Source: Bacillota bacterium (lineage in GTDB: Bacteria; Bacillota; Limnochordia; DTU087; JAAYGB01). From it: 42,650 nucleotides of DNA. Shown one piece after another: positions 35,226 to 42,650 of this stretch (its first letter is position 1; every line of letters starts with the position of its first letter). Made by a program: the position numbers and the translations under genes. The notes under the pieces were generated by a model that saw only the letters and a program-made list of their open reading frames with translations, searched no databases and was not told the DNA's origin. The stretch spans positions 1-42,650 of the forward strand of contig JAAYGB010000042.1 in assembly GCA_012727955.1 (NCBI GenBank). Reading direction: 5' to 3'.

Positions 35226-35434
35226 TGCTGTGGCGCTCTCCCCTTGGCCTCAGGAAAACGCCTTCCTCCCTCCCAAACAAGTTGTTAGCCTTCTTAATAT
35301 GTTATTGGCTCTCCCTTAGCCTCCTTCTTTCTCGCCCCTGGAGGGACCTCCGTTGCCGGAGAATCCCACTGCAGGATTCTGCTTCTGATATCGCAAACTA
35401 AGATGACATGTAGACTGTCGAAGGAGTAGTTAAA

Positions 35435-37468
35435 TTGCCTAAGAAAAGAAAGAAGAGGAATAGATCCCAAAGCGATCTGCTCTATCAGTTCCGGGGCTTG
35501 GTACTCGATGAATTTCAACGCCAAGCCGTCTGGTACCTGCGCAAGGACACCTCTCTCCTGGTCTGTGCCCCCACAGGTACCGGAAAAACTCTGATCGCAG
35601 ACTACTTAGTAGATATGACCCTAAAGGCAGGGGGAAGATTGATCTATACCGCGCCCATCAAAGCGCTGGTTAACCAGAAATTCCAGGAGTTTTCCCGCCA
35701 GTTTGGCCGGGACCAGGTGGGGATTGTCACCGGGGATGTCTCTGAAAACAACAATGCCAGTCTGGTAGTAATGACCACGGAAGTCCTGCGGAACATGTTG
35801 ATGCAAGACAGACTACCCGATGGACTAGGCTGGGTTGTTTTCGATGAAATCCACTACCTGGACCATCCAGAAAGGGGTACTGTGTGGGAAGAGGCGATCT
35901 TGTTGCTGCCAAAATCCGTGGGGATTCTGGGACTATCGGCGACGATCCCTAATGCCACCGAGATCGCTAACTGGATAGAAAGGGTGCATCGACCCATTGC
36001 CGTGGTCAGTCATGATCAGCGGGCCGTTCCCCTGCAGCACCTGTACTTCACCGGGGATAACCAGCCCGTCACCCACAGGGAGTTGGTGGCCCACTTTGCC
36101 TCCGATGAATTTGATCCCAAGGCAGGCACCATCCCGGTGGAGGACCGGTATTGGGAACGGGGTTGGCACCAGTCCTTTGGCAGCTCCCACCACCTGGATT
36201 TGATCAACTACGTCATTGGCCAGCGTCTCTTGCCCTGCCTGTACTTTGTCTTTAGTCGCCGGGGATGTGAAGCCAGGGCCGAGCAGCTAGCCCGTTCCGT
36301 CAATTTCCTCAAGCCCCAGGAAAAGCGAGCCGTGGAAGTTACCGTGCGCCGAACTATCCAGGATCGGGGTATCAATCGCGACGATATCCCCAACTTGAAT
36401 CAGCTGCAAGCCCAATGGTCCCGGGGAATTGGAGTGCACCACGCCGGCCTTCTTCCCATTGTCAAGGAAATCGTGGAAGAGCTCCTGTCCCGACGGCTGC
36501 TGCGGGTACTCTACGTGACGGAGACCTTTGCCGTAGGTGTCAATATGCCGGTGAAGTGTGTCTGTTTTGATTCCCTCTACAAATTCGATGGCAAGCGGCG
36601 ACGGCTGTTGACCCAACAGGAATACTTCCAAATGGCTGGACGGGCGGGAAGACGGGGTCTGGATCGGCAAGGTACGGTAATTACCCTGGTCAACGACTCC
36701 GAAGTCCAGGGAGCAGCCCTACCGGATTGGGAGGATACCAAACTGGAAGCCATCACCAGCAAGGTAGCCCTACGTTTTAATACAGTAGTTAATCTCTTGG
36801 CTCGATTTACTCCCAGTGAAATCGAAGCTCTCTTTGCCAACACCCTGGCGGCCTATCAATATCGCCAAGGCGACCACATTTCAGCCAGCGGCGAGCTGGA
36901 CCCCGTCACCCTGCTCAAGGAAGACTTTGACGGAAAGCTAGCGCTGTTAAGGGAGCTCAACTTCGTATCGGACCAGAAACTCACCCCTCGAGGCGAGACC
37001 TGTCGCGGGATTTTCGTCCAAGAAATCCTGGTCACAGAGCTATTGTTCCAAGGGGTATTGAATCGGCTCAAGCCCGAAGAAATCTGTTCCCTCTTGGCGG
37101 CCATCGTCTACGAAAGAAAACCGGAAGACCAGTTGCGTCAAACGAAGGCTCAAAACTGGCTGCCGGCGGTATCGCTGGTCATCGATCGTATCCGGCAGGC
37201 AGACCACCTGCGCCAACTGCAAGCAGAGATCTCCATTCAACCGCAAATTGGTCAAGTGGTGGCCGATTGGGCCCGAGGCATGTCGATGCGCAACCTGTTG
37301 AAGCAATACCCGATCTCGGAAGGGGACTTTGTCAGTGTGTGCCGCAAAGCCATCGACCTGGCCCGACAGATTCAAGGGGCCCTGCCTGCCGACGGGGCCG
37401 ATATCCACAAGAAGTTATCGGTGTGTATCGCCAAGCTGGACCGAGATGTGGTACAAGTCCACCTCTAA
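35435..37468 (+). CDS. Ski2-like DEAD/DEAH-box helicase
   Basis: 677 residues from TTG 35435, eight bases after AAGGAG. The basic start KKRKKRNR precedes the helicase core: Q-motif-like LDEFQRQAVW, Walker A APTGTGKT, TAPIKALVNQKF, VVMTTEVLRNML, box II DEIHYL, motif III LSATIPN, and in the second RecA domain GVHHAGLLP, TETFAVGVNMP and QMAGRAGRRG. The order and the GVNMP motif place it with Ski2/Mtr4/HelY proteins, which unwind RNA in exosome-linked decay in eukaryotes. A C-terminal helical domain of about 240 residues follows. In Firmicutes the role is undefined; RNA processing is likely. Confidence 0.92.
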   Translation: MPKKRKKRNRSQSDLLYQFRGLVLDEFQRQAVWYLRKDTSLLVCAPTGTGKTLIADYLVDMTLKAGGRLIYTAPIKALVNQKFQEFSRQFGRDQVGIVTGDVSENNNASLVVMTTEVLRNMLMQDRLPDGLGWVVFDEIHYLDHPERGTVWEEAILLLPKSVGILGLSATIPNATEIANWIERVHRPIAVVSHDQRAVPLQHLYFTGDNQPVTHRELVAHFASDEFDPKAGTIPVEDRYWERGWHQSFGSSHHLDLINYVIGQRLLPCLYFVFSRRGCEARAEQLARSVNFLKPQEKRAVEVTVRRTIQDRGINRDDIPNLNQLQAQWSRGIGVHHAGLLPIVKEIVEELLSRRLLRVLYVTETFAVGVNMPVKCVCFDSLYKFDGKRRRLLTQQEYFQMAGRAGRRGLDRQGTVITLVNDSEVQGAALPDWEDTKLEAITSKVALRFNTVVNLLARFTPSEIEALFANTLAAYQYRQGDHISASGELDPVTLLKEDFDGKLALLRELNFVSDQKLTPRGETCRGIFVQEILVTELLFQGVLNRLKPEEICSLLAAIVYERKPEDQLRQTKAQNWLPAVSLVIDRIRQADHLRQLQAEISIQPQIGQVVADWARGMSMRNLLKQYPISEGDFVSVCRKAIDLARQIQGALPADGADIHKKLSVCIAKLDRDVVQVHL

Positions 37469-37479
37469 GACCACACTGA

Positions 37480-38550
37480 TCACAGCTGGCACAGCTGGAG
37501 CACCTCCTCGGCCTCCCTTTGGGTTTCACAGGAAAGGCTCAGATACAACCCTTCCGGCTTTAGCTCCTGCAGCAGCCAGGGGATGTTTTCCTTCCGAACA
37601 CCATTGAGGACCAAGTTTTTCCCGGCGGCCTGGATTCGGTGGTAGATTGGCAGCCACTTGCGGCTATCCACGGGAGCTTCTCCATCACCGGGGACCCACT
37701 GGATTCCCGTCAATTCCGGGATAGCCAGGATCAGATCCAGATGGGGTATCTGCCCGGGGCCATCGAGGTGATAGATGGACAGCTGTAACCTGTGACACTG
37801 ATACTCCAAGTCCGGCAGGACAAACTCAGCAAACATCTGAGGCGAAATCATAGCAGAAAAATCACATTGAACCGGATACCAGGTATCCTCGCACCACAGC
37901 CCCAGCCAAGCCGAGGAGCCTGGTTGTACCCGGCGAATTTGTTCGTCGAGGAGTTCGTAGTATTGATGCCAAACCTCAAGGATCCGCCGGCTGTAATCCC
38001 TAACGGCATCGGGATGATCGATAAGGTCCATCAGCAGCGCACTGGTACCCCGCAGAGAAGCCACGATATCCAAGGGACCGCCCAGGTCTGTAGTTCCGAC
38101 GATATATCGATCCCTCCCGTCTTCTATCGCAGTCTGGGCTAGTTCCTGGGTAAGTTGCCACCAGGGATTACCCTCATCCACCGCCACCGGGGGTGGTTCC
38201 TCCCAATCGGCAATCAGCGGATCCTGATCAAACCAAACCGTTGACTCAGCAAAGACCGGCTCAACTCCTAGGTAAGTAGCCATAATCCCCGGCCCCAAAT
38301 TGATCCACCACAGAGGCAAGGCCTCTCCGCCATAGAAGGTCTGGGCAAAGATTGCCTCATGCTTCAGCCGCAGGTACTCTGGATCGGTCCACATTCGCCG
38401 CCAGTCAGTACCAATCTCGGGTACCGGTTCGTGGGGAAGGGGTTGATCCCGGGGTGCCTTGACCGCGACCACCACCCGATCGATTACCTCATGCTCCCAC
38501 CAAGCTTCCCAGCGCCTTTGACTCTCTTCCCAATCTCCTTTGAAATACAT
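37480..38550 (-). CDS. URO-D-like (uroporphyrinogen decarboxylase family) protein
   Basis: 356 residues. The pattern YFKGDWEESQRRWEAWWEHE, a central LGPGIMATYLGV, DLGGPLDIVASLRGT and late YHLDGPGQIPHLDLIL and GIQWVPGDG matches a large uncharacterised branch of the uroporphyrinogen decarboxylase/cobalamin methyltransferase fold, common in anaerobic fermenters. It lacks the heme-pathway context and is probably not HemE; a corrinoid-linked methyltransferase or another decarboxylase is possible. ATG 38550 has GGAGGA upstream. Its stop is 11 bases from the convergent helicase stop. Confidence 0.75.
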   Translation of the reverse strand: MYFKGDWEESQRRWEAWWEHEVIDRVVVAVKAPRDQPLPHEPVPEIGTDWRRMWTDPEYLRLKHEAIFAQTFYGGEALPLWWINLGPGIMATYLGVEPVFAESTVWFDQDPLIADWEEPPPVAVDEGNPWWQLTQELAQTAIEDGRDRYIVGTTDLGGPLDIVASLRGTSALLMDLIDHPDAVRDYSRRILEVWHQYYELLDEQIRRVQPGSSAWLGLWCEDTWYPVQCDFSAMISPQMFAEFVLPDLEYQCHRLQLSIYHLDGPGQIPHLDLILAIPELTGIQWVPGDGEAPVDSRKWLPIYHRIQAAGKNLVLNGVRKENIPWLLQELKPEGLYLSLSCETQREAEEVLQLCQL

Positions 38551-38626
38551 AGTAGGACTCCTCCATACCTAGGGAAATCAGTCACACATTCCCCACGGCA
38601 GGAAGGAGTCCTTTCAATATGACACC

Positions 38627-39343
38627 TTACAATAACTTTTCGCCGGCAGCTATCGCCGCCAGACCCTCGGGATCGAGAATCTCCACTCGCCTGCGATCCA
38701 CATTGATGATGTCAAACTCCCGCAAACGGGCAAAGGTGCGGGACAGGGTTTCTGAAATAGTCCCCAAACTACTGGCCAGAGCACTTTTGGGGATACTCAA
38801 GTTTACGACATTACTGTGTTGCTCCTTCGATTGCACCAGCAAATACCTTGCCAGCCGGGCTGAAACTTCCTTCAGCGATAAATCTTCTATCACATCGGCA
38901 AAGTGCCTCAGACGCTGAGACAAAGTGGCCAACATGTTCATCGCCAGCTGGGGTTGACGAAAAATCAACTCCTCAAACCCCTCCCGGGAAAAATACAGTA
39001 GGACAGCTGGGCCCAGGGTCTGGGCATTGGCAGGATACCTCTTCCCGGAGAAAACCGGCACTTCCCCGATGGGTTCTCCATCACCAAAGACATGGAGAAC
39101 ATGCTCCTTACCATCGGGGGACAACTTAAACACCTTGACTAATCCGGAAACCACGATATAAAACCCGGTGGCCAGCTCTCCCTCCCGCACCACGCTCTCA
39201 CCCTTATCAAAGCGAAGGGGGCGGGCCAGCTGGACCAAGGGAGTCAAATCCGGCTCTTGAAGGCCGGCAAAGAGCGGGCTTTCCTGCAACACCTGCCTGA
39301 TCTCATCGGCAGTCAGTAAAGTTTGATCTAATCTACTCACCAA
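38627..39343 (-). CDS. Crp/Fnr-family transcription regulator
   Basis: About 237 residues. The cyclic-nucleotide-binding-like domain (about 20-140) has FDKGESVVREGELATGFYIVVSG and FGDGEPIGEVPVFSGKRYPA. A dimer helix (SQRLRHFADVIEDLSLKEV) precedes the winged helix-turn-helix IPKSALASSLGTISETLSRTFARL. There is no N-terminal Cys cluster, so it is not an Fnr-type iron-sulfur oxygen sensor; its effector is unknown. The start is TTG 39343 or the next-codon GTG, both after GGAAGGT. It lies 35 bases downstream of the nucleoside hydrolase gene and probably shares its transcript. Confidence 0.93.
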   Translation of the reverse strand: MVSRLDQTLLTADEIRQVLQESPLFAGLQEPDLTPLVQLARPLRFDKGESVVREGELATGFYIVVSGLVKVFKLSPDGKEHVLHVFGDGEPIGEVPVFSGKRYPANAQTLGPAVLLYFSREGFEELIFRQPQLAMNMLATLSQRLRHFADVIEDLSLKEVSARLARYLLVQSKEQHSNVVNLSIPKSALASSLGTISETLSRTFARLREFDIINVDRRRVEILDPEGLAAIAAGEKLL

Positions 39344-39378
39344 CGACCTTCCTTGCTATCGGTAAAATCTTTTCCTTG

Positions 39379-40302
39379 TTAGGCAAACACCGAAAAATAC
39401 TTCCGGAAAAAGCCCTCCACATCAACATCCAGCGCGACGTAATGGCGCTTGCCGGGCTCCGCCGGCTCTATGGGAGAGGCAAACTCAATCTCGGTGGAAT
39501 CCCAATAGGTGTACCCCTGAAGTCGCTGGCTCACTAATTCCACCGAGACCACACCCCGGCGATACTTACAGATGTCGGGTTCGAAAATAGATACTGCCGC
39601 CAGGGGATCATGAAAGGTCAGGACGGAGGTGTTCCGGAACCAGACCTCTGCCATATCCCGCACCACATCCAACAGTCCCCCAGCAAAGCGGCGATTGACT
39701 TCGGCAGCTTCCAGGCGCACCTGGGTGGTAACATCCAGACCAATGGAGACATGAATGGGTACCGGAGCATTATACAGAATCGCAGTGGCATGGGGATCCC
39801 CAATCGCGTTCCACTCTAGGGGACCGGCCATCGGTCGATTGGTAAAGACACCGCCCATCACTACCAACTGCTTCAGCTTCCCTGCAGTCTCTGGATAGGT
39901 GGCAAAGAGCAGACCCACATTGGTGAAGGGGCCAACAGCCAGAAGAGTGACCTCACCGGGACGGGATTCAATGACGTCTCGCATAAACTCAATGGCGGTA
40001 TTTTCGGGAAAACTCTCCCGGTGGGGCCAGTTGACCAGCTTCTCCTTCTGCGGTGCCGCCTTCTGCTTTAGAGGAATCAGAAGAGGATTTTCCGTCCCAC
40101 TGTGAATGGGAATATCATCCCGACCTGCCGCCTTGCACAGGGCACTGGCCAGCTTGGCTCTCTCAACAGCCTCACCGGTAACGGTGGTGATTCCCACCAG
40201 TTCACAACGGGGTTCACTGAGAAGATAGGCCAAACAGGCTGCATCGTCGATATCCGAACCAATGTCAGTGTCAAACAGAACTGGGATCTTCTCTTGAGAC
40301 AT
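39379..40302 (-). CDS. Inosine-uridine preferring nucleoside hydrolase family protein
   Basis: 307 residues. The Ca2+-binding signature [19 protein letters not shown] at residues about 10-28 is diagnostic, with further [32 protein letters not shown] and the late THDP-like [12 protein letters not shown]. It should split ribonucleosides into base and ribose for salvage; base preference is not readable. No nucleoside transporter or ribokinase is adjacent. ATG 40302 has AGGAG nine bases upstream. It heads a probable two-gene unit with the Crp/Fnr regulator. Confidence 0.93.
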   Translation of the reverse strand: MSQEKIPVLFDTDIGSDIDDAACLAYLLSEPRCELVGITTVTGEAVERAKLASALCKAAGRDDIPIHSGTENPLLIPLKQKAAPQKEKLVNWPHRESFPENTAIEFMRDVIESRPGEVTLLAVGPFTNVGLLFATYPETAGKLKQLVVMGGVFTNRPMAGPLEWNAIGDPHATAILYNAPVPIHVSIGLDVTTQVRLEAAEVNRRFAGGLLDVVRDMAEVWFRNTSVLTFHDPLAAVSIFEPDICKYRRGVVSVELVSQRLQGYTYWDSTEIEFASPIEPAEPGKRHYVALDVDVEGFFRKYFSVFA

Positions 40303-40364
40303 CCATCCACACTCCTATACTTGGCCGCTTCCCGTCGCGGGACCGATTGGTCCGCAAAGACAAT

Positions 40365-40394
40365 TTGCCAAGGGCCAATAAACTTGTGTACACT
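40365..40394 (+). promoter_or_regulatory. Possible promoter of the CCA-adding enzyme gene
   Basis: TTGCCA (40365-40370), an 18-base spacer and TACACT (40389-40394), about 60 bases before the GTG start. Confidence 0.45.
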
Positions 40395-40452
40395 GATAGA
40401 ACAGAGTTTCTGCAATCATCCTGACAAACCCTGCCCTAGGAGGTTGAATGTC

Positions 40453-41826
40453 GTGTTGCCAGCTCGGGTTTCCCTCACTGTCCCCGGCCCTGTACAGGAA
40501 CTGTGCGCCACTTTGCACAGGGCCGGTTATCAAGCTTACATCGTTGGCGGTGCCGTTCGGGATGCGATCCTGGGTCGGGACGTCCAGGACTGGGACGTGA
40601 CCACCGACTGCCTTCCCGACGAAGTAGCCACCTTGTTTTCCAAGGTAATCGCTACCGGTGCCAAGTACGGGACCGTTACCGTGATCATCCAGGGGCTGGC
40701 CATCGAGGTAACTACCATGCGCCAGGACGGCACCTACCGGGATCATCGCCGCCCCGAGGAGGTTATCTTCAGCCGAGACATCCGCCAAGACCTGGCTCGC
40801 AGGGATTTTACCATCAATGCCATTGCCTACTCACCCCTGACCCGGGAGGTAATCGATCCCTACAAGGGTATCAGGGACTTGCGGAGGAAGAGACTGCGCA
40901 CCGTAGGTGACCCCCACCGCCGCTTTGCGGAAGACGGCCTACGGATCATGCGGTTGTTTCGCTTTGCTTCCACCCTGGGCTTTGCTCCCACTCGGGCTAC
41001 CCTGAAGGCAGTGCAAGCCCCGTTGCTGCAGCCCATCAGTCGAGAGAGAATTGCTGCGGAGCTGGCTAAGCTCCTTTTGGGAAGTAACCTGCGTTCCACG
41101 CTGCGCTCAATGTACCGCTATGGGGTTCTAGAAGAGATAATTCCAGAATTGTTGGAGGGCGAGGGCATCGGCCAGGGAGCAATGCATCGCTACGATGTCT
41201 TGGGGCACAATTTGGAAACTGCAGCCTGCATTGAACCAAAGCTTCATCTGCGCCTTGCTGCCCTGCTCCACGACGTAGCCAAGCCCCGCTGTATGAGCAC
41301 CGATGCCAAGGGAATTCACTTCTACGGACACGATGTCGAGGGTGCGGCTCTGGCCGGCGAGATCCTGCGTCGCCTTCGCTTTGATAATAAGACTATAAAC
41401 AAAGTCACCCATCTGATTCGCTGGCACATGTTCAATCTCCACGGCTTTTCCTCGGATAGAGCTATCCGCCGTCTCATCAGCAAGGTTGGTCAAGACAATA
41501 TCCATGACCTACTGCTTCTGAGAAAGGCAGACATTGCCGCTTCGGCCACCGATATGCATCAAGGGTTACAGGCCTGGCTGCAGCTGAGAAACCGAGTAGA
41601 AGAGGCCCTGGCCATGCAATCTGCCTTTGGTCTTCGGGATCTGGCCATCGACGGGAGAGACGTAATGCAACTGGTGGGAATCCGTCCCGGGCCCCAGGTG
41701 GGAAGGATTTTAGAACAGCTCCTCAACGCGGTGCTGGCCGAACCGTCTCTAAACAATAGGGAAGATCTATCCAGGCTGGCCCTAGGGCTAGCCCAGCAAG
41801 CAGAGTCCGCGGAATCTGTCAAGTAG
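40453..41826 (+). CDS. cca: CCA tRNA nucleotidyltransferase with HD domain
   Basis: Adds or repairs the 3-prime CCA of tRNAs; a poly(A) polymerase of the same class cannot be excluded by eye. GTG 40453 lies eight bases after AGGAGGT and gives 457 residues; the open frame running back to 40102 is antisense to the nucleoside hydrolase and has no support. Motifs are the nucleotidyltransferase YIVGGAVRDAILGR, DVQDWDVTTD with the catalytic Asp pair, RRDFTINAIAY, and RRFAEDGLRIMRLFRFAS of the neck. A C-terminal HD domain follows with LHDVAKPRC and FYGHDVEGA. This is the class II bacterial form with a phosphohydrolase-like domain. Confidence 0.94.
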   Translation: MLPARVSLTVPGPVQELCATLHRAGYQAYIVGGAVRDAILGRDVQDWDVTTDCLPDEVATLFSKVIATGAKYGTVTVIIQGLAIEVTTMRQDGTYRDHRRPEEVIFSRDIRQDLARRDFTINAIAYSPLTREVIDPYKGIRDLRRKRLRTVGDPHRRFAEDGLRIMRLFRFASTLGFAPTRATLKAVQAPLLQPISRERIAAELAKLLLGSNLRSTLRSMYRYGVLEEIIPELLEGEGIGQGAMHRYDVLGHNLETAACIEPKLHLRLAALLHDVAKPRCMSTDAKGIHFYGHDVEGAALAGEILRRLRFDNKTINKVTHLIRWHMFNLHGFSSDRAIRRLISKVGQDNIHDLLLLRKADIAASATDMHQGLQAWLQLRNRVEEALAMQSAFGLRDLAIDGRDVMQLVGIRPGPQVGRILEQLLNAVLAEPSLNNREDLSRLALGLAQQAESAESVK

Positions 41827-41899
41827 GTAACCCCACCGATAATAGCGAATAAATTCCTTTATTGCACTTGTTGCCATCAACTTGCGAAGGGACTGAATT

Positions 41900-42631
41900 T
41901 TGCTTATGCCTAATAAGTATCGGAAGGGAGGTGTCAAGTCAGAACACACTATCATCCCTGGACTCGGCAGTCTGCTGAGAACCATCGCCCTTTGTCCCCA
42001 TATCCACTCCATCACTCCAGGGAGAATCTCCCGGCGGACCTCATCGGAGAAGTCCCAACCCCATCTGGAATTTCAGTACTTTCAGGAAACGGGCCTCAAA
42101 CTGATCGGCAAGTCCGGAACGGCAGTCCAAGAGGTTTTCGTGGTCTCCAGCAACGGCGAAAAGGCATACCAGTGGCTCGTTGACCACAACTTTCTTCAGT
42201 TGCCCACCAAGAAAAAGCAGACCTCCCAGACCAATCGCAAGAGTCGACCCAGCAAGGGAAAGGGCAAGCCAAAGCGCCACCGGCAGCTGACCGAGGCTTC
42301 CCCGATGACAGTTGAGCGCTACTATCGGCAACTGCGCAAGAGCGACGATCTATCGGCCCTAACGGAGGAACAGAAGCAAAAGTTGGAGCAGTACAAAAAA
42401 AAGCTTGAGCAAGAACAGCAATCCGCTGGTCCTGTCAAGCCACAAAGAGCTTCGGCCCGACCCAAGGCCAGGACTAAAGCGCAGGCCAAAGCTAAGACTA
42501 GGGGCAAATCCGGGGCTTGGGCGCAAGGACATACCGACAACGAGTTGGCCCAATGGCTGCAGGATGCCGACGCCATGGGTGAGGAACATTGGCAAGATCT
42601 GCTGCGCAAATTCACTCGAAATGATGATTAA
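41900..42631 (+). CDS. DUF2103-like protein with basic lysine-rich tail
   Basis: 243 residues from TTG 41900, eight bases after AAGGG; ATG 41906 is the alternative. The first 95 residues, with KYRKGGVKSEHTIIPGLGSL, SITPGRISRR and LKLIGKSGTAVQEVFVVS, resemble DUF2103 (predicted metal-binding). The rest is low-complexity: an arginine/lysine stretch (about 100-130), a short charged coiled coil ALTEEQKQKLEQYKKKLEQE, and an Ala-Lys-Arg-rich segment with repeats of the KAKT type. The C-terminus is acidic (TDNELAQWLQDADAMGEEHW). The basic tail suggests nucleic-acid or ribosome contact. It follows cca by 73 bases. The function is unknown. Confidence 0.7.
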   Translation: MLMPNKYRKGGVKSEHTIIPGLGSLLRTIALCPHIHSITPGRISRRTSSEKSQPHLEFQYFQETGLKLIGKSGTAVQEVFVVSSNGEKAYQWLVDHNFLQLPTKKKQTSQTNRKSRPSKGKGKPKRHRQLTEASPMTVERYYRQLRKSDDLSALTEEQKQKLEQYKKKLEQEQQSAGPVKPQRASARPKARTKAQAKAKTRGKSGAWAQGHTDNELAQWLQDADAMGEEHWQDLLRKFTRNDD

Positions 42632-42650
42632 GAAGAAGGAACTCCGGTCA

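Noticed and set aside
40102-40452. Long N-terminal extension of the CCA-adding enzyme
   Set aside because: It lies antisense to the nucleoside hydrolase start; GTG 40453 has an ideal AGGAGGT site and matches the family start.

Overview
The window is one chromosomal segment of a Gram-positive-type anaerobe of the Bacillota, perhaps Limnochordia- or Clostridia-like. The evidence is the rapZ-yvcK pair behind a PHP-domain gene, a glnA product of the GSI-alpha size, the glmM-acpS-nnrD-alr cluster, an FMN riboswitch in front of ribU, a SigB/SigF/SigG-family sigma factor, a GerMN protein, a SleL/YaaH-like LysM-GH18 enzyme, strong AGGAGG-type ribosome sites and many TTG starts. Base composition looks GC-rich (mid-50s percent by eye). 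The exact taxon is inference. I see no rRNA, tRNA, insertion sequence, phage gene or CRISPR array, so this is mostly core and semi-core chromosome.

Layout. 1-6 kb: end of a PHP-domain gene, rapZ and yvcK (glmR) on +, meeting an opposed operon of a secreted repeat protein, nagA and nagB. 5.7-10.7 kb: alpha-glucan (glycogen) block with a DUF4912 protein, a GH57 branching enzyme, a glycogen-synthase-like glycosyltransferase and a membrane-anchored glucodextranase-C-like protein. 10.7-13 kb: nadE and glnA, divergent. 13-20 kb: minus-strand wall-precursor genes glmM, acpS, nnrD/E and alr, then an L,D-transpeptidase overlapping a membrane-tethered solute-binding-like protein. 20-23.5 kb: flavodoxin-like protein, riboswitch-controlled ribU, a DUF4384/PEGA protein and the sigma factor. 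23.5-26.8 kb: a two-gene ABC system whose ATPase has lost every catalytic motif, then a triple-LysM protein. 26.9-35.2 kb: DUF362 ferredoxin, GerMN protein, GH172 enzyme, mnmA, SYLF protein, a frameshifted AAA ATPase, LysM-GH18 enzyme and a sugar isomerase. 35.4-42.6 kb: Ski2-like helicase, URO-D-like protein, Crp/Fnr regulator, nucleoside hydrolase, CCA-adding enzyme and a DUF2103-like protein with a basic tail.

Much of the window concerns the cell envelope. GlmR, GlmM, NagA and NagB sit around glucosamine-6-phosphate, the branch point between wall synthesis and amino-sugar catabolism. Alr, the L,D-transpeptidase, the LysM proteins and GerMN act on or near peptidoglycan, several plausibly during sporulation.

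The best candidate for an undescribed system is at 23.3-25.8 kb. It is an intact, translationally coupled FtsX/MacB-type permease and pseudo-ATPase, expressed from a promoter whose -35 box overlaps that of the divergent sigma-factor gene, behind a leader of about 310 bases with several small hairpins. A non-hydrolysing FtsEX-like envelope switch is one reading, but this is inference from motifs only.
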